Source: Chromobacterium alkanivorans (GTDB lineage Bacteria; Pseudomonadota; Gammaproteobacteria; Burkholderiales; Chromobacteriaceae). Taken from it: 64,000 nt of DNA. Position 1 is the stretch's first letter. Each line of letters begins with the position of its first letter. Location: positions 1 through 64,000 of the forward strand of contig NZ_JAFHKL010000006.1 in assembly GCF_016937655.1 (NCBI RefSeq), written 5' to 3'. Below are positions 1 to 8,889 of the stretch, piece by piece. The translations under genes were made by a program, and so were the position numbers. Under the pieces are notes generated by a model. The model was not told the origin of the DNA. It was given only the letters and a program-made list of their open reading frames with translations, and ran no database searches.

Positions 1-1569
1 GGGGTAGCCGGGGTCCAGCGGCACATAGGCGGCGCCGGCCTTGAGGATGGCGAGGATGGCGACCAGCAGATCGGGCTGACGTTGGCAGCAGAGGCCGACG
101 CGCTGCTCCGGGCCGACGCCGAGCTGGAGCAATTGCCGGGCCAGTTGGTTGGCGCGGGCGTCCAGCTCGCGGTAGCGCAGGGCCGTGGTTTCGCCCTGGA
201 CGGCGACGCGTTCGGGAAAGGTCCGGGCGGCGTGTTCGAACCAGCTGCACAGATCGGGATGCGGCGGGGCGACGGCGAGGGGAGGCGCGGCGCGGCGGGC
301 GGGCTTGGCCAGGGTTTGCTCGGGATCGCGCAGCAGGCTGTGCAGCAAGGGTTCCACGCCGTCGATGAAGGCGGCGGCGTCCAGTTCCGCGAAGCTGGCC
401 AGATTGTAGTCGAGGTCCACTTTCACCGGCTGGCGGGAGTCCGCCTCGCGGACGAAGATCTTCAGCGGGTAGTGCTGCGACAAGGCGCGCATCGCGGTCA
501 TATTGCTGACGGTGCCGTCGAACATGGCGTCGTAATCGTGTTTCTCGAACGACAGGCTGATCTCGTAGGGCAGTTGGTCGCGGCTGAGGCCTTCGGTTTC
601 GCCTATCGGGTAGCGGTGATGGCGGAAATCGGCTCTCAGTTCGCGCTGTATCAGGCTGAGCAGTTCGGCGAAGCTCCAGTGCGGCCGGAGCTTCAGCCGC
701 AGCGGGCACAAGCTGGCGAACAGCCCCGGGGTGTTCTTGGCCAGAGCGCTGCGGCGGTTGAGGATGGGCAGCGCCAGCAGCAGATCGTCGGCGCCGAACT
801 CCCGCAGCGCATGGGTGTAGATCAGGCCGATGAAAAAGTGGAAGACGGTGGCCTGGTGCGCGGCGGCCAGTTCGCCTATCCGCCGGTAGCTCTCCGCCGA
901 CAGCTGGAAGCTGTGCTGGCCGCAGGCCAGTTGTCCGCCGGCGTCGGCGAACAGCCGGGTTTGATAACCGGCCAGCTTGTCCTGCCAGTACTGCCTGTCC
1001 TTCGCGTAATGGCGCGATTCGTAGTAGCCGTCCTCTTCCTCCGCCAATTCGGCCGGCGTCATCATCGGGGCCGGCTCCGGCAGCGCGCCCAGGCGCAGGC
1101 CGTTGTAGTAGCGGCATTTCTCTCCGTAGAGCCGGGCGATGGCCCAGCCGTCGAAGGCGATGTGGTGGAAGCGGCCGTAGAGGATGAAATCCTCGTCCCC
1201 GTGACGCAGCAGCGTGTAGGCGGCCAGCGGCGTTTGGCCGTCGAAGGCGAAGGCGCGGGCGAAGTCGCGCTCGGTCCATTCCCTGGCCGCGCGCTCCGGG
1301 TCCGGCTCGCCGCGGGTGTCTATCACCGTCAGCGGGCAAGGGTGGCGCGGGCACAGCACCTGGCGCGGCTGACCGTCCGCCTCGTCGACGGCGATGCGCA
1401 GCGCGGGCGTGTGCTCCATCAGCGCGCTCAGCGCGGCTTTCAGGGTGTCGATATCGAGAGCGCCCTGGATCTTTATGAAACCACCGATGTTGAATAATTC
1501 GGGCGTGGAGAATAACGATTGATGAAAATAAATTTCCAGCTGCCGGCGTGTAAGCGGGAAGGTTTCCAT
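1..1569 (-). CDS. Non-ribosomal peptide synthetase, N-terminal part (partial)
   Basis: The reverse frame is open from an ATG at 1569 to the left edge, giving 523 visible residues. It starts METFPLTRRQLEIYFHQ and holds a condensation domain (about residues 1-430) with the catalytic HHxxxDG motif as HHIAFDG at residues 135-141. An adenylation domain then begins, with core A1 (LRYREL) and A2 (LKAGAAYVPLDPGYP) just before the edge. Starting with a condensation domain suggests either an N-acylated first residue (lipopeptide type) or a downstream subunit of a multi-protein assembly line. The Shine-Dalgarno (SD) sequence is weak (GGAAT about 10 nt upstream). The product cannot be predicted because the specificity-conferring part of the A domain lies outside the window. 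Confidence 0.93.
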   Translation of the reverse strand, partial: METFPLTRRQLEIYFHQSLFSTPELFNIGGFIKIQGALDIDTLKAALSALMEHTPALRIAVDEADGQPRQVLCPRHPCPLTVIDTRGEPDPERAAREWTERDFARAFAFDGQTPLAAYTLLRHGDEDFILYGRFHHIAFDGWAIARLYGEKCRYYNGLRLGALPEPAPMMTPAELAEEEDGYYESRHYAKDRQYWQDKLAGYQTRLFADAGGQLACGQHSFQLSAESYRRIGELAAAHQATVFHFFIGLIYTHALREFGADDLLLALPILNRRSALAKNTPGLFASLCPLRLKLRPHWSFAELLSLIQRELRADFRHHRYPIGETEGLSRDQLPYEISLSFEKHDYDAMFDGTVSNMTAMRALSQHYPLKIFVREADSRQPVKVDLDYNLASFAELDAAAFIDGVEPLLHSLLRDPEQTLAKPARRAAPPLAVAPPHPDLCSWFEHAARTFPERVAVQGETTALRYRELDARANQLARQLLQLGVGPEQRVGLCCQRQPDLLVAILAILKAGAAYVPLDPGYP

Positions 1570-1870
1570 TTGAGTTATTCCAATCTTATTTTAGAAAGTA
1601 TTATGCCGAAATATGCTTTTCGGACTGCCTGTGTGTCGCGTAAATCTACACCGATGTGAATTAAATTAGTGAAGCAATTTAACTGGTAAATAAGTCAGGT
1701 TTTTAATGGTTGCAATACATGATAGCGTCATTCTATTAAGATAATGGGATAGCCGATGCAGTGATTTCCATTATGTTTTTTCAAATATTCCTGCCAAATA
1801 CGATTTAAATTAAGTCTGTTTAATTCGTATTGTTTTTATTTTTACTTTTAAGAGTGCGAGGAGTTTTGGA
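1570..1870. other. AT-rich divergent intergenic region
   Basis: These 301 bases separate the divergent NRPS and cholesterol oxidase genes and are far more AT-rich than the rest of the window. They must hold both promoters, but I could not assign -35/-10 pairs confidently. I saw no CTG-N10-CAG lux-type box. The only clear signal is the SD GAGGAG at 1858-1863, 7 nt before the oxidase ATG. Confidence 0.5.
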
Positions 1871-3625
1871 ATGAGTTCGAATGATGCGGAAAAACCATTG
1901 GCCGCCAGCCGGCGGGACTTTTTGACCGGGGCTTTGAAATTGACTTCGGCGGGGGCGCTGGCGGGGTGGTTGCCGGCCGAACGGATCATGGCGGCGCGGC
2001 TGACTTGCAGCCAGCCCAATAACTTCCCCGCCGATATTCCCCTATATAAGCAGAGCTTCAAGAACTGGGCCGGCGACATCAAGGTGGATGATGTCTGGAC
2101 CTGCGCGCCGCGCTCCGCGGACGAGGTGGTGAAGGTGGCCAACTGGGCCAAGGACAACGGCTACAAGGTGCGGGCGCGCGGCATGATGCACAACTGGTCG
2201 CCGCTGACGCTGGCCGCCGGCGTCAGCTGCCCGGCGGTGGTGCTGCTGGACACCACGCGTTATCTGACCGCGATGTCCATCGACGCCTCGGGTCCGGTGG
2301 CCAAGGTCACCGCCCAGGCCGGCATCACCATGGAAGCCTTGCTCACCGGAATGGAAAAGGCCGGCCTGGGCGTGACCGCCGCGCCGGCGCCGGGGGATCT
2401 GACCCTGGGCGGCGTGCTGGCCATCAACGGCCACGGCACCGCGATTCCGGCCAAGGGCGAACGCCGGCTGGCCGGCGCCAGCTACGGCTCGATCAGCAAT
2501 CTGGTGCTCAGCCTCACCGCCGTGGTCTACGACAAGGCCAGCGGCGCCTACGCGCTGCGCAAGTTTGCCCGCAACGATCCGCAGATCGCGCCGCTGCTGG
2601 CGCACGTGGGCCGCTCGCTGATCGTGGAAGCCACTTTGCAGGCGGCGCCCAACCAGCGCCTGCGCTGTCAGAGCTGGTTCAACATTCCCTACGGCGAAAT
2701 GTTCGCCGCGGCGGGCAGCGGCGGACGCACTTTCGCCAGCTATCTGGACAGCGCGGGCCGGGTGGAGGCGATCTGGTTCCCGTTCACCAGCAATCCCTGG
2801 CTCAAGGTGTGGACGGTGACGCCGAACAAGCCCTTGTTCTCCCGCCAGACCGACAAACCGTTCAACTATCCCTTCTCCGACAATCTGCCGGACGAAGTGA
2901 CCGATCTGGCCAACAAGATCCTGTCGCTGGGCGACGGCAAGCTGACGCCGGCTTTCGGCAAGGCGCAGTTCGCCGCGGCCAGCGCCGGCCTGGTGGCGAC
3001 GGCCAGCTGGGATCTGTGGGGCTGGTCCAAAAACCTGCTGCTCTACGTCAAGCCCACCACGCTGCGCGTCACCGCCAACGGCTACGCGGTGCTGACCCGC
3101 CGCGAAAACGTGCAGCGCGTGCTCAATGAATTCGTCACCTTCTATCAGGCGCGGGTGCAGGCTTATCAGCAGCAGGGCCGCTATCCTATGAACGGGCCGG
3201 TGGAGATCCGCGTGACCGGGCTGGACGATCCCAGCGAGGCGGCGCTCGGCGGCGGCGTGGCGCCGGCCTTGTCCGCCATCCGCCCGCGGCCGGACCATCC
3301 GGAGTGGAACGTCGCCGTGTGGCTGGACATCCTGACGCTGCCGGGCACGCCGTACGCCAACCAGTTCTATCGCGAGATCGAACAGTGGATAGAAGCCAAT
3401 TTCAACGGTTCCTACGCGGCGGTGCGCCCGGAGTGGTCCAAGGGCTGGGGCTATACCGATCAGGCGGCGTGGGCGGATTCCGCCATGCTGCAGACGACCA
3501 TCCCCAACGCCTTCCGCGCCGGCCAGCCGGCGGCGGCCAACTGGGACGCGGCCAAGGCGGCGCTGGCGGCCTATGACCCGTATCGCCTGTTCTCCTCGCC
3601 CTTGCTGGACAGCCTCGCTCTCTGA
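1871..3625 (+). CDS. Secreted VAO-type (class II) cholesterol oxidase
   Basis: 584 residues. The N terminus carries a Tat-type signal (SRRDFLTGALKLTSAGALAGW), so the FAD protein is probably exported folded. An FAD-binding (VAO/PCMH) fold follows. The motif RARGMMHNWSP (about residues 101-111) has His107 where class II cholesterol oxidases attach FAD covalently. The C-terminal half is the large substrate domain. The family oxidises and isomerises cholesterol to cholest-4-en-3-one with release of H2O2. The length equals that known for the Chromobacterium enzyme. Start supported by GAGGAG 7 nt upstream. It stands alone, divergent from an NRPS and followed by a strong terminator. Confidence 0.9.
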   Translation: MSSNDAEKPLAASRRDFLTGALKLTSAGALAGWLPAERIMAARLTCSQPNNFPADIPLYKQSFKNWAGDIKVDDVWTCAPRSADEVVKVANWAKDNGYKVRARGMMHNWSPLTLAAGVSCPAVVLLDTTRYLTAMSIDASGPVAKVTAQAGITMEALLTGMEKAGLGVTAAPAPGDLTLGGVLAINGHGTAIPAKGERRLAGASYGSISNLVLSLTAVVYDKASGAYALRKFARNDPQIAPLLAHVGRSLIVEATLQAAPNQRLRCQSWFNIPYGEMFAAAGSGGRTFASYLDSAGRVEAIWFPFTSNPWLKVWTVTPNKPLFSRQTDKPFNYPFSDNLPDEVTDLANKILSLGDGKLTPAFGKAQFAAASAGLVATASWDLWGWSKNLLLYVKPTTLRVTANGYAVLTRRENVQRVLNEFVTFYQARVQAYQQQGRYPMNGPVEIRVTGLDDPSEAALGGGVAPALSAIRPRPDHPEWNVAVWLDILTLPGTPYANQFYREIEQWIEANFNGSYAAVRPEWSKGWGYTDQAAWADSAMLQTTIPNAFRAGQPAAANWDAAKAALAAYDPYRLFSSPLLDSLAL

Positions 3626-3641
3626 CGCTAGAGAATAGTGG

Positions 3642-3678
3642 AAACGGCGCGCCTCCTTCGGGACGGCGCGCCGTTTTT
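3642..3678 (+). terminator. Rho-independent terminator after cholesterol oxidase
   Basis: A perfect 12-bp stem (AAACGGCGCGCC at 3642-3653, GGCGCGCCGTTT at 3665-3676) with an 11-nt loop runs into a T5 tract. It lies 17 bases past the oxidase stop. Confidence 0.9.
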
Positions 3679-3762
3679 CGCCGCGCGCTCGCTTCCGCCT
3701 GGCCGCGAACGCTACACTGTAAGCATCCCCACCGCGCCGGATTCGCTCCATTCCACCCAGCC

Positions 3763-5037
3763 ATGCCATCCTGCTACGCCCAAGTCGATTGCAATTCCTT
3801 TTACGCTTCCTGCGAGCGGGTGTTCAACCCGCGGCTGGCCGGCGCGCCGATTGTCGTGTTGTCCAACAACGACGGCTGCATCGTGTCGCGCTCGGCCGAA
3901 GCCAAGGCGCTGGGCGTGCCCATGGGCGCGCCTTATTTCCTGCACAAGGCGCGGCTGGAGCAGTTGGGCGTGGCGGTGTTTTCCTCCAATTACACCCTGT
4001 ACGGCGATTTGTCCGGCCGCGCGATGCGTTTGCTGGCCGGCTTCGCGCGCGCGCAGGAGGTGTATTCGATAGACGAATGCTTTCTGGACATCGCCGGCGA
4101 GCCGGAACCGGAACGGCTGGCGCAAGCGATGCGCGACGCGATGCTGCGCGGCCTGGGCCTGCCGGTGTGCGTCGGCATCGGTCCCAGCAAGACCCTGGCC
4201 AAGCTGGCCAACCACCTGGCCAAGCAGGATCCGTCCAGCGAGGGGGTGATGAATCTGCAAGCGTTGGACGCGGAGGAGCGCCGCGGCGTGCTGGCCGCGG
4301 TGCCGGTGGAGGAGGTTTGGGGCGTGGGCCGCAAGCTGTCGCTCAAGCTGAGGCTGGAGCGCATCGGCCACGCCGCGGCGCTGGCGGCGGCGGACCGGGA
4401 TTGGCTGATCCGCCGCTTCGGCGTCACCGTGGCGCGCATCGCCGACGAACTGGACGGCCTGTCCTGCCTGAGCCTGGAGGAGGCGCTGCCGCCGCGGCAG
4501 TCCTTGATGTCCACGCGTTCCTTCGGCCACAAGGTGACGCGGCTGGAGGAGGCGCGCGAGGCGGTGGCGATGCACGCGGCGCAGGTGGCGGAGCGCTTGC
4601 GGCGGCAGGGCTCGCTGGCCGGCTTCCTGCAAGTGAGCCTGCAGCGCGGCGTCTACCAGCAAGGCACGGTGCAGCGCGACAGCGAGGTGGTGCCGCTGTT
4701 GCCGGCCAGCGCGGACAGCCGGGTGCTGGTGGCCGCGGCCGGGCGGGCGGTCGAGCGCTTGTGGCGGCCCGGCGCCGGCTACCAGAAATGCGGGGTGATG
4801 GCCTGGCAGCTGGTGGACGCGGAGCGGGCGCAGCCGGATCTGTTCGCCGAGGGGGCGGACCCGGAGAAAGGGCGGCGCCTGATGGCGGCGCTGGACGCGA
4901 TCAACCAGCGCATGGGCCGCGGCATGGTCAAGCTGTTGGCGGAAGGGCTGGAGCAGCCGTGGAAGATGAAGCAGGACATGCTGTCGCCGGCCTACACCAC
5001 GCGCTGGGAGGACATCCCGGTGGCGAAGGCGAAGTAG
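3763..5037 (+). CDS. umuC: Y-family DNA polymerase UmuC (Pol V catalytic subunit)
   Basis: 424 residues, the usual UmuC length. The polymerase palm carries YAQVDCNSFYASCERV with the first catalytic Asp at residue 9, and YSIDECFLDI with Asp104/Glu105. Helix-hairpin-helix and little-finger regions follow, with the family's C-terminal segment ending YTTRWEDIPVAKAK. UmuC performs error-prone translesion synthesis as UmuD'2C. No umuD lies next to it, and I see no canonical CTGT-N8-ACAG LexA box in the 85 bases between the upstream terminator and the ATG, so partner and SOS control are not evident here. Confidence 0.93.
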   Translation: MPSCYAQVDCNSFYASCERVFNPRLAGAPIVVLSNNDGCIVSRSAEAKALGVPMGAPYFLHKARLEQLGVAVFSSNYTLYGDLSGRAMRLLAGFARAQEVYSIDECFLDIAGEPEPERLAQAMRDAMLRGLGLPVCVGIGPSKTLAKLANHLAKQDPSSEGVMNLQALDAEERRGVLAAVPVEEVWGVGRKLSLKLRLERIGHAAALAAADRDWLIRRFGVTVARIADELDGLSCLSLEEALPPRQSLMSTRSFGHKVTRLEEAREAVAMHAAQVAERLRRQGSLAGFLQVSLQRGVYQQGTVQRDSEVVPLLPASADSRVLVAAAGRAVERLWRPGAGYQKCGVMAWQLVDAERAQPDLFAEGADPEKGRRLMAALDAINQRMGRGMVKLLAEGLEQPWKMKQDMLSPAYTTRWEDIPVAKAK

Positions 5038-5176
5038 CGGAGGGCGGACGCGGCGGAAAGCGGGGCGCGGCCCGGCTCTTGGAGTAAAATGCCGCTCTTG
5101 ATTTGCAACCTTGCGGGGCCAGGGCGGCGGCTATAGTGCAATCAAGCCGCCGTGCGCCGCACTCGAAAGCGAGACA

Positions 5177-6589
5177 TTGAACCCTCTGTTTGCCCAGCCT
5201 TGCGCCATCGTCGACTTGGAAACCACCGGCGGCCACATCAGCCGCGACCGCATCACCGAGGTGGGCGTCATCCTGATCGACGGCGACCGGGTGGAGCGCT
5301 TCAGCTCTCTGATCAATCCCGGCCAGCCCATCCCTCCCTTCATCGAGAACATGACCGGCATTTCCGACGCCATGGTGGCGGAAGCGCCGAGCTTCGCCGA
5401 GCTGGCCGAGCGTTTGCTGGCGATGCTGTCCGGCCGCCTGTTCCTGGCGCATAACGCGCGCTTCGACTACGGCTTTCTGAAAAACGAATTCCGCCGCGCC
5501 GGCCTGCGCTTCCAGAGTCAGTCGCTGTGCACGGTGAAGCTGTCGCGCCGGCTCTACCCGCAGTTTTTCAAGCACAGCCTGGACAGCCTGATAGAGCGGC
5601 ACGACATCCGCCTGCCGGAGCGCCACCGGGCGCTGGCGGACGCGGAGGCGGTGCATCGCTTTCTGGGCCTCGCCAATCAGGAGCTGGGCGCGGAGGCGCT
5701 GGAAGCGGCGATGGCGGCGGTATTGGCCGCGCCGCCGGAGCTGGCCGGCCTGCCGGAGGCGCTGCAGGAGCAACTGGAGCTGCTGCCGGACGTGCCGGGG
5801 GTGTACACGCTGTACGGCGAGGACGGCAAGCCCTTGTACGTGGGCCGAGGAAGCAATCTGCGCAACCGGGTGCTGGCGCATTTCGCCGCGGTCAAGGGCG
5901 GCGGCAAGAGTCGCGAGGTGCATATCGGCGAGCCCATTGGCCGGGTGGAGTGGCGGGAGACCCTGGGCGAGTTCGGCGCGCATCTGCTGGAGCTGCAGCG
6001 CGTCCACGCCTTGGCGCCGCGGCACAACCATCGCGGCAAGCTGAGCCCGGAGCTGTGTTCCATCCAGCTGGTGACTGAGGACGGCTTCACCCGTCCCAAG
6101 GTGGTGTACGCGCGCGAGCTGGACTTCAGCCGCACCGCGGATTTGTACGGCCTGTTCCGCCACGCGCGCGAGGCGCGCAAGATCCTGGCGGAGATCGCGC
6201 TGGGCAACGCCTTGTGCCAATCGGTGCTGGGGGTGGAGGCGGTGACCAGCCGCAAGGGCGCGCCGTGCGCGGCCTTGAAGCTGGGCCGCTGCCGCGGTGC
6301 CTGTGTCGGCCGCGAGCCGGCCGAGGTGCACAATATCCGGCTGCTGGGGGCCTTGGCCAAGCTGAAGGTGAAGGCCTGGCCGTTCGCCGGCGCGATCGCG
6401 GTGGTGGAGACCGACGAGGTGACCGGCGAGCGCGCCGAGCATGTGTTCGACCGCTGGTGCTATCTGGGCTCGCGCCAGCGCGACGGCGGCCCGCTGGAGG
6501 GCGAGCCGTCCTTCGATCTGGACAGCTACAAGCTGTTGGAGGGCTGGCTGCGCAAGCCGGCGGAGGGGACGGCGCTGCGCGAACTCTGA
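5177..6589 (+). CDS. DnaQ-like 3'-5' exonuclease fused to a GIY-YIG (UvrC/Cho-like) nuclease
   Basis: About 470 residues. The N-terminal half is a DEDDh exonuclease: ExoI IVDLETTGG, ExoII HNARFDYGFL, ExoIII HRALADAEA. After a linker comes a GIY-YIG domain (VPGVYTLYGEDGKPLYVGRG) and then a UvrC/Cho-like region with cysteines (CAALKLGRCRGACVG). A role in DNA repair is inferred from Pol III epsilon and UvrC/Cho relatives; this fusion is known in proteobacteria, often annotated as a Pol III epsilon-like protein. No ATG fits. A TTG at 5177, just before the conserved LNPLFAQPCAIVDLETTGG, follows a weak GAAAGCGAG, while the frame stays open to a TTG at 5111 with no SD. It ends one base from the convergent ubiB stop. 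Confidence 0.85.
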   Translation: MNPLFAQPCAIVDLETTGGHISRDRITEVGVILIDGDRVERFSSLINPGQPIPPFIENMTGISDAMVAEAPSFAELAERLLAMLSGRLFLAHNARFDYGFLKNEFRRAGLRFQSQSLCTVKLSRRLYPQFFKHSLDSLIERHDIRLPERHRALADAEAVHRFLGLANQELGAEALEAAMAAVLAAPPELAGLPEALQEQLELLPDVPGVYTLYGEDGKPLYVGRGSNLRNRVLAHFAAVKGGGKSREVHIGEPIGRVEWRETLGEFGAHLLELQRVHALAPRHNHRGKLSPELCSIQLVTEDGFTRPKVVYARELDFSRTADLYGLFRHAREARKILAEIALGNALCQSVLGVEAVTSRKGAPCAALKLGRCRGACVGREPAEVHNIRLLGALAKLKVKAWPFAGAIAVVETDEVTGERAEHVFDRWCYLGSRQRDGGPLEGEPSFDLDSYKLLEGWLRKPAEGTALREL

Positions 6590-6590
6590 A

Positions 6591-8117
6591 TCATAGCCAG
6601 TTCTTCAGCAGCAGCGCCGCCAGCAGAACGGCGATCAGCGCCAGCAGCCAGTTCTGGCGCTTCTGTTCCCGCATCAGCTGGATATAGCCGCTGATCAGCA
6701 GCTCGCTGTTGGCGGAGGACAGCGCGTCGTTGAGCTTGCGCGGCAGCGTGGGCAGGGTGGTGGCCCATTGCGGCGCTTCGTGCTTCAGCGTGCGCAGCAG
6801 GCCGCGCCAGCCTATCTGCTCGTTCATCCACTTGGTCAGGAAGGGCTTGGCGGTGTCCCACAGATCCAGATTGGGGTCCAGCTGGCGGCCCAGGCCTTCG
6901 ATATTGAGCAGGGTCTTTTGCAGCAGCACCAGTTGCGGCTGGATCTCCACATTGAAGCGGCGGCTGGTTTCGAACAGGCGCAGCAGCACCATGCCGAAGG
7001 AGATTTCCGACAGCGGCTTCTCGAAGATGGGTTCGCACACGGTGCGCACCGCCGCTTCTAGTTCCTCGGCGCGGGTGTCTTTCGGCACCCAGCCGGATTC
7101 GATGTGGGCGGTGGCCACGCGGTGGTAGTCGCGGTTGAAGAAGGCGAGGAAGTTGACCGCCAGGTAGTGCTTGTCGGTGTCGGTCAGCGTGCCGACGATG
7201 CCGAAGTCCAGCGCGATGTAGCGGCCGTCGGCGGCGACGAAGATATTGCCCGGGTGCATGTCGGCGTGGAAGAAGCCGTGGCGGAACACCTGGGTGAAGA
7301 AGATTTCCACGCCGAAGCGGCTGAGCCTGGAGAGGTCCACGCCGGCTTCGCGCAGCCGTTCCACCTGGCCCACCGGGATGCCGTGCATCCATTCCAGCGT
7401 CAGCACGTCGCGGCTGGTGTAGTCGTAGAACACCTCGGGCACGATCAGCATGTCCGAGTTCTTGAAGTTGCGGCGCAGCTGCGAGGCGTTGGCGGCCTCG
7501 TGCATCATGTCCAGTTCGTCGTGCAGGTATTTGTCGAACTCGGCGACGACTTCGCGCGGCTTCAGCCGCTTGCCGTCGGTGAACAGCTTTTCCACCCAGC
7601 CGGCCAGCGTGGCCATCAGCGCCAGGTCCTGCTCTATCACCGGCTGGATGCCGGGGCGCAGCACCTTGACCGCCACTTCGCGGCCGCGGCCGCCGTCGGG
7701 CTGGCGCAGCCAGGCCTTGTGCACCTGGGCCACCGAGGCGCTGGCCACCGGGGTGTTGTCGAAGTCGACGTAGAGTTCGTCCACCTTGCGGCCCAGGCTG
7801 CGTTCTATCATCTCGCGCGCTTGCAGGCCGTCGTAAGGCGGCACCCGGTCCTGCAGCCTCGCCAGCTCGTCGGCGTAGTCCGGCGGCAGCAGATCGCGGC
7901 GGGTGGACAGCACCTGGCCGAACTTGACGAAGATGGGCCCCAGGCTTTCCAGCGCCAGCCGCACTCGTTGCGGCAGCGGCGCGCTGGCGTCGCGGCGCAG
8001 CGGCAGCAGGCCGAACAGCTTGTGGACGAAGCCGAGCTTGGAATGGCCTTCCAGGAAGTCGTCCAGGCCGAAGCGGTAGAAGGTGGAAACAATCTTGAAA
8101 AAGCGCGAAATCCGCAT
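6591..8117 (-). CDS. ubiB: UbiB, ABC1/ADCK-type atypical kinase for ubiquinone biosynthesis
   Basis: 508 residues, full length. The family KxGQ motif is visible as [16 protein letters not shown], and the A-rich loop and kinase-like core include the HxDxHPGN motif ([12 protein letters not shown]) and [10 protein letters not shown] hydrophobic C-terminal segment ([14 protein letters not shown]) would anchor it in the inner membrane. UbiB is an ATPase/atypical kinase needed for efficient early ubiquinone synthesis. It starts 6 bases after the ubiJ stop, so the two are co-transcribed. It converges on the upstream exonuclease gene with a 1-base gap and no hairpin between them. Confidence 0.95.
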   Translation of the reverse strand: MRISRFFKIVSTFYRFGLDDFLEGHSKLGFVHKLFGLLPLRRDASAPLPQRVRLALESLGPIFVKFGQVLSTRRDLLPPDYADELARLQDRVPPYDGLQAREMIERSLGRKVDELYVDFDNTPVASASVAQVHKAWLRQPDGGRGREVAVKVLRPGIQPVIEQDLALMATLAGWVEKLFTDGKRLKPREVVAEFDKYLHDELDMMHEAANASQLRRNFKNSDMLIVPEVFYDYTSRDVLTLEWMHGIPVGQVERLREAGVDLSRLSRFGVEIFFTQVFRHGFFHADMHPGNIFVAADGRYIALDFGIVGTLTDTDKHYLAVNFLAFFNRDYHRVATAHIESGWVPKDTRAEELEAAVRTVCEPIFEKPLSEISFGMVLLRLFETSRRFNVEIQPQLVLLQKTLLNIEGLGRQLDPNLDLWDTAKPFLTKWMNEQIGWRGLLRTLKHEAPQWATTLPTLPRKLNDALSSANSELLISGYIQLMREQKRQNWLLALIAVLLAALLLKNWL

Positions 8118-8123
8118 GTGCCG

Positions 8124-8708
8124 TCAGGCCTTTGTCTGTTCTTGTTGCAGCGCGGCCTGCAGCCGCGCCAGGCGTTTTTCCAGGCGGCCGGCGTCGTCGC
8201 GCAAGGTGTCCACCGCTGCGACGAAGCCTTGCACCTGACGGCGGCCGGCCAGCACCGGCGTTTCCTCGCGCAGGTGCTCCACCCAGTTGGCGGCCAGCCG
8301 CCAGGCCACCTGGCCTTTGAAGCCGAGCAGGCCGCGCGCCAGGGTTTCCGCGCGCTGGGCGGCGGCGTCGCCCACCAGTCGGGATAGGTCCTCGGCGGCG
8401 CTCCACTGCAGGCGGCCCAGCAAGCGGCCGACGGCGGCGGCCAGTTCGGCGTCGCCTTCCAGCTGGATGTCGCTCAGCGCCGGGTCGCGGCCGGCCACCG
8501 CCGCCAGCGCGACGGCGTGCTTGAGCCGCACCGTGGCCTCCGGCTCGCCCTCGCAGGCGGCCAGCCAGCCGTCGTCGGTGAACACGCCGGCCACGTGGAA
8601 GGGCGGCAGCGCCACGGCGACGCGCCGTCCGGCGTGCGCGGCCAGTTCCGCCCGCACCGCCGGGTGTTGGTTCAGCAGGTGGTTGAACGCCGCGATCTGA
8701 ATACCCAT
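8124..8708 (-). CDS. ubiJ: UbiJ, SCP2-domain ubiquinone biosynthesis accessory factor
   Basis: 194 residues from the ATG at 8708, chosen over an in-frame start at 8753 because GGAGA lies 7 nt upstream of it. The N-terminal part (FNHLLNQHPAVRAELAAHAG) is an SCP2 sterol-carrier-like domain. The C terminus is a coiled coil (LRDDAGRLEKRLARLQAALQ). UbiJ works with UbiK in the soluble Ubi complex that hydroxylates and methylates ubiquinone intermediates. In E. coli the order is ubiE-ubiJ-ubiB; here the same order holds but a cluster of repeats lies between ubiE and ubiJ. Confidence 0.9.
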   Translation of the reverse strand: MGIQIAAFNHLLNQHPAVRAELAAHAGRRVAVALPPFHVAGVFTDDGWLAACEGEPEATVRLKHAVALAAVAGRDPALSDIQLEGDAELAAAVGRLLGRLQWSAAEDLSRLVGDAAAQRAETLARGLLGFKGQVAWRLAANWVEHLREETPVLAGRRQVQGFVAAVDTLRDDAGRLEKRLARLQAALQQEQTKA

Positions 8709-8756
8709 GCGCTGTCTCCGTGGATGGAAGGTGAAGGGGTCTGGTCTGATCAAGGC

Positions 8757-8797
8757 CGCATCGCCGGAGCGCAGCGGATCGTAATCAGGCTCTTAGA
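8757..8797. repeat. Truncated right end of a 150-bp-type dispersed element
   Basis: About 40 bases (GCCGGAGCGCAGCGGATCGT followed by AATCAGGCTCTTAGAA) match the right end of the full elements at 8882-9032 and 36391-36541. It shares its TCTTAGAA terminus with the next element, giving a head-to-tail chain. Confidence 0.7.
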
Positions 8798-8889
8798 AGC
8801 TGTTCAAAGTCTCGCGAGCAAGAGCGAGCTGAAGGCGTTTTCAACGCCGTATCGCCGCAGCGCAGCAGACTTTGAGCAGGATCTTAGAA
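8791..8889 (+). repeat. Dispersed element, short (about 100 bp) form, arm type A
   Basis: The ends are inverted copies: TCTTAGAAGCTGTTCAAAGT on the left, and GCAGACTTTGAGCAGGATCT plus TAGAA on the right. The inner part carries CTCGCGAGCAAGAGCGAG and a GCGTTTTCAACGC palindrome. The arm core is TTCAAAGTCT/AGACTTTGA. Related copies occur at about 15.9, 30.4 and 36.3 kb. Confidence 0.8.

Noticed and set aside
82-1497. A 471-codon open frame on the + strand
   Set aside because: It is antisense to the NRPS condensation/adenylation domains, which show catalytic motifs in the reverse frame. Long antisense frames are common in high-GC coding DNA.
3679-3762. LexA box upstream of umuC
   Set aside because: Only CTGTAAGC is present; the second half-site is missing.
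2042-3769. A 575-codon open frame on the - strand
   Set aside because: Antisense to the cholesterol oxidase; composition is Arg/Gly/His-rich without any domain.
4928-6442. A 504-codon open frame on the - strand
   Set aside because: Antisense to the exonuclease/GIY-YIG gene, which has clear motifs.
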